From NCBI RefSeq assembly GCF_006151805.1, contig NZ_VDDA01000002.1:310001-374000 (forward strand): a stretch of DNA of 64,000 nt. The letters run 5' to 3'. A program made the position numbers and the translations under genes. Of the stretch, positions 35,609 to 46,854 are shown in pieces (position 1 is the first letter of the stretch; each line of letters starts with the position of its first letter). The DNA is from Methylobacterium terricola. Its GTDB lineage: Bacteria > Pseudomonadota > Alphaproteobacteria > Rhizobiales > Beijerinckiaceae. Under the pieces are notes generated by a model, which had not been told where the DNA came from, made no database searches, and saw nothing but the letters and a program-made list of their open reading frames with translations.

Positions 35609-37414
35609 TCAGCTGTCCATCTTCAGGGCGGCGATGAACGCCTCCTGCGGAATTTCGACCTTGCCGAACTGGCGCATGCGTTTCTTGCCCTCCTTCTGCT
35701 TGTCGAGGAGCTTGCGCTTGCGGGAAATGTCGCCGCCGTAGCACTTGGCGGTGACGTCCTTCGACAGGGCCCGGATGGTCTCGCGGGCGATGATCTTGCC
35801 GCCGATCGCCGCCTGGACCGGGATCTGGAACAGGTGGCGCGGGATCAGGTCCTTCAGCTTCTCGCACATCGCCCGGCCGCGGCTCTCGGCACGGGTGCGG
35901 TGGACCAGCATCGAGAGCGCGTCGACCGGCTCGGCATTGACCAGGATCGACATCTTGACGAGGTCGCCCTCCCGGTAATCCGAGATGTGGTAGTCGAACG
36001 AGGCGTAGCCCTTCGAAATCGACTTCAGCCGGTCGTAGAAATCGAACACCACCTCGTTGAGCGGCAGGTCGTAGACGACCATGGCGCGCTTGCCGACGTA
36101 GTTGAGGTCGATCTGGGTGCCGCGCCGGTCCTGGCACAGCTTGAGCACGCCGCCGAGATACTCGTCCGGGGTGAGGATCGTGGCGCGGATCCACGGCTCC
36201 TCGATCGTGTCGATCTTCATCACGTCGGGCATGTCGGCCGGGTTGTGGAGTTCCTTCTTCTCCCCGTCCTGCATGTTGAGGTGGTAGACCACGCTCGGCG
36301 CGGTCGAGATCAGGTCGAGGTTGAACTCGCGCTCGAGCCGCTCCTGGATGATCTCGAGGTGGAGGAGCCCGAGGAAGCCGCAGCGGAAGCCGAAGCCGAG
36401 CGCGGCGGAGGTCTCCATCTCGTAGGAGAACGAGGCGTCGTTGAGCCGGAGCTTGCCCATCGCGCCGCGCAGGTTCTCGAAATCGGCGGCGTCGACCGGG
36501 AACAGGCCGCAGAACACCACCGGCTGCACCGGCTTGAAGCCCGGCATCGCCTCCTTGGTCTTGCGCTTGTCCTCGGTGATGGTGTCGCCGACGCGGGTAT
36601 CGGCCACTTCCTTGATCGAGCCGGTGAAGAAGCCGACCTCGCCGGGGCCGAGCTCGGCCATGTCCTGCATCTTCGGCCGGAACACGCCGAGGCGCTCGAC
36701 GCCGTAGGCCGCGTCCGCGCCCATCATGCGGATCGTCATGCCCTTCTTGAGCACGCCGTCGACGATGCGCACCAGCACCACGACGCCGAGATAGACGTCG
36801 TACCAGGAATCGACCAGCAGCGCCTTGAGCGGGGCGGCCCGGTCGCCCTTCGGCGGCGGCAGGCGGGTCACGATCGCCTCCAGCACCGCCTCGATGTTGA
36901 GACCGGTCTTGGCCGAGATCGGCACCGCGTCCTTGGCGTCGATGCCGATCACCTCCTCGATCTGATCCTTGACCCGGTCGGGCTCGGCCGCCGGCAGGTC
37001 GATCTTGTTGAGGACCGGGACGATCTCGTGGTTGGCGTCGAGGGCCTGGTAGACGTTGGCGAGCGTCTGCGCCTCGACGCCCTGGGACGCGTCGACGACG
37101 AGCAGCGAGCCCTCGCAGGCGGCGAGCGAGCGCGACACCTCGTAGGCGAAATCGACGTGGCCGGGAGTGTCCATCAGGTTGAGGATGTAGTCGCGCCCGT
37201 CCTGCGCCTTGTATTCCAGGCGCACGGTCTGCGCCTTGATGGTGATGCCGCGCTCCTTCTCGATGTCCATCGAGTCGAGCATCTGCTCGCTCATGTCGCG
37301 CGCCGCGACCGCCCCGGTGATCTGGATCAGCCGGTCGGCCAGGGTCGACTTGCCGTGGTCGATATGGGCGACGATCGAGAAGTTGCGGATGTTGTCGATG
37401 GGGGACGCGGTCAT
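35609..37414 (-). CDS. lepA: Elongation factor 4 (LepA)
   Basis: A 601-residue translational GTPase associated with back-translocation and ribosome biogenesis. GTPase motifs are [12 protein letters not shown] (G1), RGITIKAQ (G2), DTPGHVDF (G3) and NKIDLP (G4), followed by domains II-V and the LepA-specific C-terminal domain with [24 protein letters not shown] split near 540-570. The ATG at 37414 gives [19 protein letters not shown]; the longer frame upstream is the shadow of the neighbouring FAD gene. It ends in a strong terminator. Confidence 0.97.
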   Translation of the reverse strand: MTASPIDNIRNFSIVAHIDHGKSTLADRLIQITGAVAARDMSEQMLDSMDIEKERGITIKAQTVRLEYKAQDGRDYILNLMDTPGHVDFAYEVSRSLAACEGSLLVVDASQGVEAQTLANVYQALDANHEIVPVLNKIDLPAAEPDRVKDQIEEVIGIDAKDAVPISAKTGLNIEAVLEAIVTRLPPPKGDRAAPLKALLVDSWYDVYLGVVVLVRIVDGVLKKGMTIRMMGADAAYGVERLGVFRPKMQDMAELGPGEVGFFTGSIKEVADTRVGDTITEDKRKTKEAMPGFKPVQPVVFCGLFPVDAADFENLRGAMGKLRLNDASFSYEMETSAALGFGFRCGFLGLLHLEIIQERLEREFNLDLISTAPSVVYHLNMQDGEKKELHNPADMPDVMKIDTIEEPWIRATILTPDEYLGGVLKLCQDRRGTQIDLNYVGKRAMVVYDLPLNEVVFDFYDRLKSISKGYASFDYHISDYREGDLVKMSILVNAEPVDALSMLVHRTRAESRGRAMCEKLKDLIPRHLFQIPVQAAIGGKIIARETIRALSKDVTAKCYGGDISRKRKLLDKQKEGKKRMRQFGKVEIPQEAFIAALKMDS

Positions 37415-37587
37415 CGTGTGGCTTGTCTCCGGCGCGCAGGCGCGGCGATGCGCGTGGCGCACGGCGGTGAGGGTAAGAGTCGACGGGAGATAGCAGCGGC
37501 ACCTCGCCGCGCCAAGACGGCGGCCGGACGCACGCGGGTGTTGATGGAGGTGGTGATCGGCGGAGGGGAGCGGCCGCGCGGCAGCCG

Positions 37588-38673
37588 TCACGCCCCCAGC
37601 CGGTCCGCCACGTCCTCCGCCAGCGACAAGCTCGACGTCAGCCCCGGGCTCTCGATGCCGAAGAGATGGACGAGCCCCGCCAGCCCGTGCTCGGCCGGGC
37701 CGTCGATCAGGAAGTCGGCGGCCCCCTCCCCCGGTCCGGACAGCTTCGGGCGGATGCCGGCATAGTCGGGCACCAGCGCCCCGTCCGGGAGCCCGGGCCA
37801 GTAGCGGCGGATCGCGGCGTAGAACAGGGCGCCGCGGCCGGGATCGACCTCGTAATCGGGGGCGTCGATCCACTCGACGTCGGGGCCGAAGCGCATCCGC
37901 CCGGCGAGGTCGAGGGTGAGGTGGATGCCCAAGCCCCCCTCGACGGGCGCCGGGTAGATCAGCCGCGCGAAGGCCGGCCGGCCCGTGCAGCCGAAATAAT
38001 TGCCCTTGGCCAGCACCAGCCGCGGCACCCGCGCCTCCGGATAGCCCTCGGTCGCCCGGGCGAGGGTCTGCGCGCCGAAGCTCGCGGCGTTGACGACGGC
38101 ATCGATGGCGAGTTCGTCGTCGCCGAAGCGCGCGACCCAGCCCCCGGGCGTGCGGGTCAGGCGCTCGATCGGGGTGTTGAAGGCGAGCGCGCCGCCGGCC
38201 GCCTCGATGTCGCCCTGGAGCGCCAGCATCAGGGCGTGGCTGTCGACGATGCCGGTCTCGGTGGACAGGAGCGCGGCGTGGCAGGTCAGGTTCGGTTCGA
38301 GCCGCCGTGCCTCCGCGCCGTCGAGGAGCGACAGGCCCTCGACCCCGTTCTCGACCCCTTGCGCGTGGATCGCCGCGATCTTGGCGCCCTCCGGCTCGGT
38401 CGCCGCGACGATCAGCTTGCCGACCTTGGCGTGCGGGACCCCGTGGCTCTCGCAGAAGGCGTAGAGCCGGCGCCGGCCCTCGACGCAGTGGCGCGCCCGC
38501 AGCGATCCGCCAGGGTAGTACATCCCGGCATGGATGACCTCGGAATTGCGCGACGACACGCCGGTGCCGATGCCGCCCGCCGCCTCGGCGACGATCACCT
38601 CGTGGCCGCGCAGGGCCAGCTCCCGACCGATCGCGAGGCCGACCACGCCGGCCCCGACCACGAGCACCATCAT
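37588..38673 (-). CDS. FAD-dependent oxidoreductase, L-2-hydroxyglutarate dehydrogenase-like
   Basis: A 361-residue DAO-fold flavoprotein. The N-terminal Rossmann motif is [19 protein letters not shown], followed by [24 protein letters not shown], which closely recalls the LhgO/L2HGDH family. Later family features are [13 protein letters not shown] and the C-terminal [19 protein letters not shown]. It probably oxidises a 2-hydroxy acid and passes electrons to the quinone pool. The ATG at 38673 follows a strong GGGAGGAG with six bases spacing; the open frame also begins at a TTG six codons earlier. It stands alone between lepA and pckA. Confidence 0.85.
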   Translation of the reverse strand: MMVLVVGAGVVGLAIGRELALRGHEVIVAEAAGGIGTGVSSRNSEVIHAGMYYPGGSLRARHCVEGRRRLYAFCESHGVPHAKVGKLIVAATEPEGAKIAAIHAQGVENGVEGLSLLDGAEARRLEPNLTCHAALLSTETGIVDSHALMLALQGDIEAAGGALAFNTPIERLTRTPGGWVARFGDDELAIDAVVNAASFGAQTLARATEGYPEARVPRLVLAKGNYFGCTGRPAFARLIYPAPVEGGLGIHLTLDLAGRMRFGPDVEWIDAPDYEVDPGRGALFYAAIRRYWPGLPDGALVPDYAGIRPKLSGPGEGAADFLIDGPAEHGLAGLVHLFGIESPGLTSSLSLAEDVADRLGA

Positions 38674-38731
38674 CGGCCGCTCCTCCCTCAAATTTCTTCG
38701 TTCCGGTGTCTGCGTTCCGGCTCTTGCAACG

Positions 38732-38766
38732 AAAAAGGGCCCCTCTCCGGGGAGAAGGGCCCTCTC
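38732..38766 (-). terminator. Intrinsic terminator after pckA
   Basis: AGGGCCC-C-TCTCC and GGAGA-AGGGCCCT pair with one mismatch, and the minus-strand continuation is TTTTT (from AAAAA at 38732-38736). It lies directly downstream of pckA. Confidence 0.88.
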
Positions 38767-38783
38767 GCGGTCAAGGCCTGAGA

Positions 38784-40394
<1,611 letters not shown>

Positions 40395-40623
40395 GCCTGT
40401 TCCTCCTGGCGCCGACCTCTGGACACACGGCCGGCAGCCGGTCCGGATCGGGCCGATTGACTTAACCTTCGCATCGGGTGCGGTGACCGTGCTTCTCGTA
40501 GCAGGTCGCGCGCCTGGGCGCCGAGGCCGATCAAGGCGCCTCGGTGGGCAGCTTTAGTAGGTGGCGAAACTTCACGGTTCAATCGAATTCGCTCATTCCG
40601 ACGGTGACAAGCCGGACTTTGTG

Positions 40624-41403
40624 TCAGGGGCTGTCGGTCGGGCCGGGCACGGCGCGGGCCTCCGCCGCCATCGCCACCAGGGTCGGGCGCAGGGCGGCGG
40701 GAGTCGCGAGCCGCTGCGGGAAGGTGACCCTGGCGGTGCGCTCGCCGGCGACGAGATCGAGCCCTTCGGGATCGAGGCCGGTCAGCCGCCACGGCCCGGG
40801 CCCCTCCCCGGCGAGCCGCGTCGCGTAGAGCCCGATTGCGTCGAGGTGGTCCTCGTTCATGTGGGCGACGGCGGCGGGCTCGGATTCGGCCAGGGCCTCG
40901 AGCCCGGCGAGGTCGGCCAGCAGCTCCGGCCCCGTCAGCGTCGCGGCACGCGCGAAGCCGCCGTTGAGGTGGCCGGCCCGGACCGCGAGCCGGAAGAAGG
41001 CGAAGTCCGGGAAGTCGGCGTAGAGCGCGGCCTTCGGGTGGCGGGCGAGGAAGCGCGCCCGCACCCGCGGCTCGGTGCTGCGCTCCGCCGTGCCGGTCAC
41101 GGTCAGGCGCGGATGGGCGAGCGGATCGCCCTTGCCGCCCTGGGAGAGGAGAACCGAGCAGCGCGGATCGGCCTCAAGGTTGAGGGTATGGGCCGAGAGG
41201 CGCGAGAGCAGCATGAGCGGCGTCCCGTCGTGGTCGGTCGCCACCGTGACGAGGGAGGCGAAGGGGGCGCCCCCGTCCCGCTCCAGGGTGGCAAGGGCCC
41301 CCGCGCGGGTCTTGCGCAGGAGCGACTTGGCGAGTCCGATCGCGTCGAACGGGGCCTCGGCGGCCGGCAGCGGCGCGGCCTGCTTCCTGTCTGCCTCGGC
41401 CAT
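40624..41403 (-). CDS. HugZ-like/pyridoxamine 5'-phosphate oxidase-related protein with DUF2470
   Basis: A 259-residue protein. The N-terminal FMN-binding split barrel (LAKSLLRKTRAGALATLERDGGAPFASLV, MLLSRLSAHTLNLEADPRCSVLL, LTVTGTAE) resembles the HugZ family of haem-utilisation and PNPOx-like proteins. The C-terminal DUF2470 domain has the hallmark AVAHMNEDHLDAI. Enzymatic role in haem breakdown is possible but not shown. It lies between pckA and chvI on the minus strand; the gap to pckA is 229 bases and holds the pckA promoter and leader. Confidence 0.88.
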   Translation of the reverse strand: MAEADRKQAAPLPAAEAPFDAIGLAKSLLRKTRAGALATLERDGGAPFASLVTVATDHDGTPLMLLSRLSAHTLNLEADPRCSVLLSQGGKGDPLAHPRLTVTGTAERSTEPRVRARFLARHPKAALYADFPDFAFFRLAVRAGHLNGGFARAATLTGPELLADLAGLEALAESEPAAVAHMNEDHLDAIGLYATRLAGEGPGPWRLTGLDPEGLDLVAGERTARVTFPQRLATPAALRPTLVAMAAEARAVPGPTDSP

Positions 41404-41713
41404 GCGGTCTCCCCCCTCGTCCTGCCGGTTTCGCGCCTTACCTTGGCGTCGGCGTGCAGGCCCGTCCAGGCCGCGCGACGCCGCGGGACCGGGGCCCCGA
41501 TCGGCCGAACCTGTGGCGGCCTCGCCACGGGTGCTCGCTTTTTCGGCGGGATGGCCTTAAGGGAGTCGAAATCGTGGCGCTGCGGCCACTGTCCAGCCTT
41601 TTTGGATGGAACCCCGCGCCGCCCGAGATCTGCCGCGGAACCGGTTCCAGTCGGGTGGCGTTCAGCAGGGCCGGTGTGTCCTGCGGGCGACGCCCGCGCC
41701 CCAGGGAATGCCC
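41404..41713. other. 310-base divergent gap between the HugZ-like gene and chvI
   Basis: This should contain promoters for both neighbours. A 12-bp perfect palindrome, GGAACCGGTTCC, is at 41637-41648. It is GC-rich otherwise, and I saw no further gene or RNA in it. Confidence 0.5.
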
Positions 41714-42430
41714 ATGCCGACCATCGCCCTCGTCGATGACGACCGCAACATCCTGACCTCCGTGTCGATCGCCCTGGAGACCGAGGGATACAGGATCCAG
41801 ACCTACACCGACGGCGCCTCCGCCCTCGACGGCCTGAAGCATTCGCCGCCCGACCTCGCGATCTTCGACATCAAGATGCCGCGCATGGACGGGATGGAGC
41901 TGCTGCGCCGGCTGCGCCAGAAATCCGACATTCCGGTGATCTTCCTGACCTCGAAGGACGAGGAGATCGACGAGCTGTTCGGCCTGAAGATGGGCGCCGA
42001 CGACTTCATCCGGAAGCCGTTCTCGCAGCGCCTGCTGGTCGAGCGGGTGAAGGCGGTCCTGCGCCGCTTCGCCGCCAAGGAGGCGGGGCCCGGCGCCTCG
42101 GCCCGGGAGGCGGAGGCGGCGGCCGCCCGCTCGCTGGAGCGCGGCCAGCTGATGATGGATCCGGAGCGCCACACCTGCACCTGGAAGGGCGAGCCGGTGA
42201 CGCTGACCGTGACCGAGTTCCTGATCCTCCAGGCGCTGGCCCAGCGCCCCGGCGTCGTGAAGAGCCGCAACGCCCTGATGGACGCGGCTTACGACGACCA
42301 GGTCTATGTCGACGACCGCACCATCGACAGCCACATCAAGCGCCTGCGCAAGAAGTTCAAGGTCACCGACAACAGCTTCGACATGATCGAGACGCTGTAC
42401 GGCGTCGGCTACCGCTTCAAGGAAATGTGA
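41714..42430 (+). CDS. chvI: Response regulator ChvI, OmpR family
   Basis: A 238-residue OmpR-type regulator. The receiver domain (about 1-120) has acidic residues at 8-10, phospho-acceptor Asp52 in [11 protein letters not shown] and Lys in FIRKPFSQR. The C-terminal winged-helix domain ends [10 protein letters not shown]...[14 protein letters not shown] chose the ATG at 41714 because AGGGA lies six bases upstream; the preceding ATG at 41708 would add two residues. It is followed by chvG. In related bacteria this pair responds to acid and envelope stress, and it controls pckA and surface polysaccharide genes. Confidence 0.94.
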   Translation: MPTIALVDDDRNILTSVSIALETEGYRIQTYTDGASALDGLKHSPPDLAIFDIKMPRMDGMELLRRLRQKSDIPVIFLTSKDEEIDELFGLKMGADDFIRKPFSQRLLVERVKAVLRRFAAKEAGPGASAREAEAAAARSLERGQLMMDPERHTCTWKGEPVTLTVTEFLILQALAQRPGVVKSRNALMDAAYDDQVYVDDRTIDSHIKRLRKKFKVTDNSFDMIETLYGVGYRFKEM

Positions 42431-42458
42431 GAGACTTGACCGCCAGAGATTTTGCCGC

Positions 42459-44321
42459 GTGAGCGAGGGATCGAGCCTCGGCGCCGTGCGCCGCCTGCTG
42501 GGCGGCACGGGCCGGTACTTCCGCGGCGGGGGGCGGCGGCCGGACGGATCCGCCCCGAAACCGGCGAGCGAGATCGATCCGGACGCGGAGGCCGCGCGCG
42601 AGCCGTTCGGGCCGCGCACGGTCCGGCGCTGGATCGCCGAGCGCTTCGCCTCGAGCCTGACCCGGCGCATCGTGGTCCTGAACCTCGCCGGGCTGATCGC
42701 GCTCCTGATCGGCTTCCTCTACCTCAACCAGTTCCGCCAGGGCCTGATCGAGGCCCGGGTGCAGAGCCTGCTGACCCAGGGCGACATCATCGCGGGAGCC
42801 ATCGCGGCCTCGGCGACGGTCGATACCGACGCGATCACCATCGATCCCGACCGCCTGCTCCAGCTCCAGGCCGGGGAAGGCGGGGCGTTCGGCGACGAGG
42901 CGCCGTCCGGCCTCGAATTCTCGCTCAACCCGGAGCGGGTGGCCCCGCTCCTGCGCCGCCTGATCACGCCCACCGGCACCCGCGCCCGGGTCTACGACCG
43001 CGACGGCACGATGCTGATCGATTCGCGCGGGCTCTACATCCGCGGCGACCTCAGCCGCGACCCGCCGCCCGCGCACAAGGAACGCCCGAGCCTGATCGAG
43101 CAGGCCTGGAACGCCGTGCGGACGCACGTGCCGGGCCTCGGCCGCCCCTCCTCGGCCGACGAGCCGGGCCCGGCCGACGGGCGCACTCTGCCGGAGGTGC
43201 AGCGGGCGCTCGCCGGCGCGCGCGGCACGCTGGTGCGCCGCAACGGCCCGGGCGAGACGATCGTGTCGGTGGCGGTGCCGATCCAGCGCGGCCGCACCGT
43301 GCGCGGCGCCCTGCTGCTCTCGACCCAGGAAGGCGACATCGACAAGATCATCGCGGCCGAGCGCTTCTCGCTGCTGCAGGTCTTCATCATCGCGGCGCTG
43401 GTGATGGTGGTGCTGTCGATGCTGGTCGCCGGCCAGATCGTCGGCCCGGTCGGGCGGCTGGCGCAGGCCGCCGAGCGGGTGCGCACGGGCATCAAGTCGC
43501 GCCAGGAGATTCCCGACTTCACCCGGCGCACCGACGAGATCGGCCACCTCTCGGGGGCGCTCCGGGACATGACCCAGGCCCTGTACCGCCGCCTCGACGC
43601 GATCGAGAACTTCGCCGCCGACGTCTCGCACGAGCTGAAGAACCCGCTGACCTCGCTGCGCAGCGCCGTCGAGACCCTGCCGCTCGCCAAGACCGACGAG
43701 TCCCGCGGCCGGCTGATGCAGGTGATCCAGCACGACGTGAAGCGCCTCGACCGGCTGATCAGCGACATCGCCGACGCCTCGCGCCTCGATGCCGAGCTGG
43801 CCCGGGCCGAGGCCGGACGGGTCGACCTGAGGAGGCTGATCACCACGGTGGTGTCGGTCGCCAACGAGCGCCGCCGCCGGGGCGACGCGCCCATCGACCT
43901 CACGGTGGAGCCGGCACCGGCCGGGGTCGAGGATCCGTTCGCGATCCTCGGCCATGACAGCCGGCTCGGCCAGGTCGTCAACAACCTCCTCGACAATGCC
44001 CGATCGTTCTCGCCGAAGGGCGCGAGCGTCCGGGTGGCCCTGCGGCGGCGGCGCAACGCCGTCGAGCTGACGGTGGAGGATGATGGCCCGGGGATCCCGC
44101 CCCACGCCCTGGAGCGGATCTTCGAGCGCTTCTACACCGACCGGCCGGAACAGGGCTTCGGCCAAAATTCGGGCCTCGGCCTGTCGATCTCGCGCCAGAT
44201 CGTCCAGGCGCATCGCGGCACGATCCGGGCCGAGAACCGGCTCGGACCGCCGGGCGAGGACGGCGAGCCGGCCTTGCTCGGGGCGCGCTTCATCGTCCGC
44301 ATCCCGGCCCAGAGCCGCTGA
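42459..44321 (+). CDS. chvG: Sensor histidine kinase ChvG
   Basis: A 620-residue membrane kinase. Two transmembrane helices flank a periplasmic sensor domain of about 210 residues: IVVLNLAGLIALLIGFLYL (about 73-91) and LLQVFIIAALVMVVLSMLVAG (about 305-325). HAMP follows, then the H-box with phospho-acceptor His391 (DVSHELKNPLTSLRSA). The ATPase domain has NNLLDNARSFSP (N box), DDGPGIPP (G1), FERFYT (F) and GLGLSISRQI (G2). The start is GTG at 42459, 28 bases after chvI. It is the ChvG/ExoS-type kinase that partners ChvI. Confidence 0.95.
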   Translation: MSEGSSLGAVRRLLGGTGRYFRGGGRRPDGSAPKPASEIDPDAEAAREPFGPRTVRRWIAERFASSLTRRIVVLNLAGLIALLIGFLYLNQFRQGLIEARVQSLLTQGDIIAGAIAASATVDTDAITIDPDRLLQLQAGEGGAFGDEAPSGLEFSLNPERVAPLLRRLITPTGTRARVYDRDGTMLIDSRGLYIRGDLSRDPPPAHKERPSLIEQAWNAVRTHVPGLGRPSSADEPGPADGRTLPEVQRALAGARGTLVRRNGPGETIVSVAVPIQRGRTVRGALLLSTQEGDIDKIIAAERFSLLQVFIIAALVMVVLSMLVAGQIVGPVGRLAQAAERVRTGIKSRQEIPDFTRRTDEIGHLSGALRDMTQALYRRLDAIENFAADVSHELKNPLTSLRSAVETLPLAKTDESRGRLMQVIQHDVKRLDRLISDIADASRLDAELARAEAGRVDLRRLITTVVSVANERRRRGDAPIDLTVEPAPAGVEDPFAILGHDSRLGQVVNNLLDNARSFSPKGASVRVALRRRRNAVELTVEDDGPGIPPHALERIFERFYTDRPEQGFGQNSGLGLSISRQIVQAHRGTIRAENRLGPPGEDGEPALLGARFIVRIPAQSR

Positions 44322-44324
44322 GGC

Positions 44325-44774
44325 GTGGCGACGGTCCATGCCAGCTGCGTGGTGCTCGGCGAGGACGGGATCCTGATCCGCGGCGCGCCGGGGAGCGGCA
44401 AATCGACCCTGGTCCGTGACCTGATCGGGCTCGGCGCTATCTCGGGCGTCTTCGCCGCCCTCGTCGGCGATGACCGCATCGCGCTGACGCAGCGGCATGG
44501 GCGCCTGCTCGCGGCCTCGCATCCGGCCGTCGCCGGGCTCCTGGAGATCCGCGGCCTCGGCCTGCAAGCCGTTGAACCGACGATGCCTTCGGCCATCCTG
44601 CGCCTCGTCGTCGATCTCGCCGCGGACGCCCCGCGGATGCCCGAGCCGGCCGGGGAGACGGTTCTCCTCCGGGGGGTGCGGCTGCCCAGGATCACTCTTC
44701 CGCCGAATCCCGGCCTAGCCGGAACGGTGATGTGGCGTTGGCGCCGCCTCCGTGTCATGATGATGACCGATTGA
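44325..44774 (+). CDS. hprK: HPr kinase/phosphorylase, short alphaproteobacterial form
   Basis: A 149-residue protein with only the catalytic half of HprK. The P-loop is RGAPGSGKST (19-28), followed by VGDDRIAL (47-54) and the C-terminal strand region. The N-terminal domain of Gram-positive HprK is missing, as is normal in alphaproteobacteria. It should phosphorylate HPr on its regulatory serine. The start is GTG at 44325, three bases after the chvG stop, so it is probably in the same transcript. Confidence 0.9.
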   Translation: MATVHASCVVLGEDGILIRGAPGSGKSTLVRDLIGLGAISGVFAALVGDDRIALTQRHGRLLAASHPAVAGLLEIRGLGLQAVEPTMPSAILRLVVDLAADAPRMPEPAGETVLLRGVRLPRITLPPNPGLAGTVMWRWRRLRVMMMTD

Positions 44775-44862
44775 TGCGGATATCGCCGCATTGCTCTTGC
44801 GCTCGCCTTTGCGCTGCACAAAATGGCGGCTCGGCTCCAACGGGGCGTCGGAACTCGTGTCG

Positions 44863-45264
44863 ATGATTGGAATGGTGCTCGTCACCCACGGCTTGCTCGC
44901 GACGGAATTCAAGGCCGCGCTGGAGCACGTCGTCGGGCCGCAGGAGCAGCTCGAGACGATCACCATCGGCCCCGAGGACGACATGGAGGTCCGTCGCAAG
45001 GACATCATGTCGGCGGTGTGCCGGGTGAATTCCGGTGACGGGGTCGTCGTGCTGACCGACATGTTCGGCGGCACGCCGTCGAATCTCGCGCTCTCCTGCA
45101 TGAATGGCGGCTCGGTCGAGGTGGTCGCCGGCATCAACCTGCCGATGCTGATCAAGCTCGCCAGCGTGCGCGACGAGGAGAGCCTCGGCGACGCGGTGCT
45201 CCACGCCCAGGAGGCGGGGCGCAAGTACATCAACGTCGCCTCGCGGGTCCTCGCGGGCAAGTAG
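44863..45264 (+). CDS. PTS system EIIA component, mannose/fructose family
   Basis: A 133-residue EIIA-Man-type protein with phosphorylatable His9 in VLVTHGLLA and the signature MFGGTPSNLALS. No sugar permease EIIB/C/D genes are next to it. The arrangement with hprK and HPr is that of a regulatory PTS branch. The ATG at 44863 gives the standard MIGMVLVTHG N-terminus. Confidence 0.93.
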   Translation: MIGMVLVTHGLLATEFKAALEHVVGPQEQLETITIGPEDDMEVRRKDIMSAVCRVNSGDGVVVLTDMFGGTPSNLALSCMNGGSVEVVAGINLPMLIKLASVRDEESLGDAVLHAQEAGRKYINVASRVLAGK

Positions 45265-45439
45265 GCGGCGGACGCGTCCCAGCCCCTTCCCCGGTGCCGT
45301 GACCCTCGATTCCTTCGCCCTCCGCCCTAGCTTTCCACGGATGCCCGGTTACCCTCCGGGCCGATCCCCTCCCGAGACGCGCGAGAGCCGGACGACCGCC
45401 CGTGACGGTCCGAACCGGATCCGAGCAGGTGCCCCGCCG

Positions 45440-45769
45440 ATGACGCCTTTCACCGACACCGACGACGAGGATGCCGACCTTCCGCCGGTGCCCGAGGGCG
45501 CAAGCGCCCGCGACCTGCCGATCATCAACCGGCGCGGCCTGCATGCCCGGGCTTCGGCCAAGTTCGTGCAGACGGTGGAGAAGTTCGGTTCCGAGGTCAC
45601 GGTGAGCCGGGGCGGCGAGACGGTGGGCGGACGCTCGATCATGGGCCTGCTCACCCTCGGCGCCGCGCAGGGCACCAGCATCCGGGTCACGGCGCTCGGC
45701 CCCGACCAGGATTCCTGCATGGAGGCGATCGCCGCCCTCCTCGCCAACCGCTTCGGCGAGGACGAGTAG
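45440..45769 (+). CDS. HPr family phosphocarrier protein
   Basis: A 109-residue HPr with a 20-residue acidic extension before the core. The active-site His35 is in RRGLHARAS (His15 in the standard numbering) and the regulatory Ser66 lies in GGRSIMGLLTL, so both phosphorylation sites are present and HprK could act on it. In Agrobacterium-type clusters ahcY would follow; here the next gene is convergent on the minus strand with only six bases between. Confidence 0.93.
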   Translation: MTPFTDTDDEDADLPPVPEGASARDLPIINRRGLHARASAKFVQTVEKFGSEVTVSRGGETVGGRSIMGLLTLGAAQGTSIRVTALGPDQDSCMEAIAALLANRFGEDE

Positions 45770-45775
45770 GCGGGG

Positions 45776-46738
45776 TCACGCCCGCAGGCGCAGCAGGCGG
45801 CGCAAGGCCGTCCGCGGGCGCGGCGGCTGCACCCGCCCCTCCCCCGCGACCGTGACCACCGCCTCGACGCGGGCGGGCTCCGGCGCGTGCACCGAAGGCT
45901 CGGCCAGGAACAGTCCTGCCTGGCGCCAGATCGTGTCGTGCCGCCCCGTGGCGAGGTGGATCGCCGCCGCCACCACCTCCCCGTCCCGCCGCACCAGGTC
46001 GACCCAGGCCTGCCGCCGATGGGCGAAGCGCCGCGTCACCACCCGGAACGCCGTGGCGGCCGCCGGATCGGCGAGCAGGCTCTGGCCCCCGCGCCGGGCA
46101 TCCAGCACCAGGAAATGCTCGACGGCGCCGCGTAAGCGCACCGGATCGCGCACCCGCTCCAGCGAGGTGCGGCCGGCCGGCAGGGTCAGGGGGGCCGGCG
46201 CGGGAGCCGGTGCCGGGGCCTGATCCGCCACCGCGAGGCGCCGCCCGGAACTGCCGGCGGCCTCGCCGAGGGCGACCGCGAGACCCGAATCCGGCCGCAG
46301 GTCCGGCCAGAGCAGGTCGACGAGGCGCAGCGGCGAGTGACGCAGGTGGTCGAGGGCGGCGCGCAGCACGGCGGCCGCATGGTCGGCATCGACCGCGGCC
46401 TCCGCGGTGCCGGCAAGCGGCAGGCGCCACAGCTGCGCCCGGCCAGCCAGCCCCTGGCGCGCCGGCAGGCGCAGCGGCAGCACGCCGCGCAGGATCGGCG
46501 CCCGAAAGCCCTCCTGCCAGACCATCAGCAGGGCCAGGGTCTGCCCCTCCGCGAGGTGCTGCGCCATGGTGAGGGTGAAATCGGGATCCGCGTAGACGCT
46601 CGGCTCCAGCGCTCGGCCCATCAGGCTGCGCCAGGCTTCGACCTCCGGCTCGCGCAGCGAGGCGGGATGGCGCAGCTCCGCCCGCAGGGTCACCGCGCCG
46701 GTCAGGCCGCCCTCGATCAGCGTGAAGGGAGTGCTCAT
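45776..46738 (-). CDS. GNAT/BioF2-like acyltransferase
   Basis: A 320-residue protein. The C-terminal half has the BioF2/FemAB-like GNAT pattern (HFLVLDARRGGQSLLADPAA..TAFR, then VAAAIHLATGRHDTIW), a fold that transfers acyl or aminoacyl groups. The first half is less conserved (MAQHLAEGQTLALLMVW, RAQLWRLPLAG). An Ala/Pro run is at about 180-190. It is the last gene of a minus-strand group behind cobW, with a 116-base gap. The substrate is unknown; such proteins often modify surface polysaccharides or lipids. Confidence 0.75.
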   Translation of the reverse strand: MSTPFTLIEGGLTGAVTLRAELRHPASLREPEVEAWRSLMGRALEPSVYADPDFTLTMAQHLAEGQTLALLMVWQEGFRAPILRGVLPLRLPARQGLAGRAQLWRLPLAGTAEAAVDADHAAAVLRAALDHLRHSPLRLVDLLWPDLRPDSGLAVALGEAAGSSGRRLAVADQAPAPAPAPAPLTLPAGRTSLERVRDPVRLRGAVEHFLVLDARRGGQSLLADPAAATAFRVVTRRFAHRRQAWVDLVRRDGEVVAAAIHLATGRHDTIWRQAGLFLAEPSVHAPEPARVEAVVTVAGEGRVQPPRPRTALRRLLRLRA

Positions 46739-46854
46739 CGCCGCCTCGTTCCGGATCACCCGTCCCGAAACGGGACAGGGGTGCGGCCCCATCGGCCGCT
46801 CCGGCCGAGACGGTTCAAGAGCCGTGCCTGCCGGGGCGGGACGGCCCCCTGTCA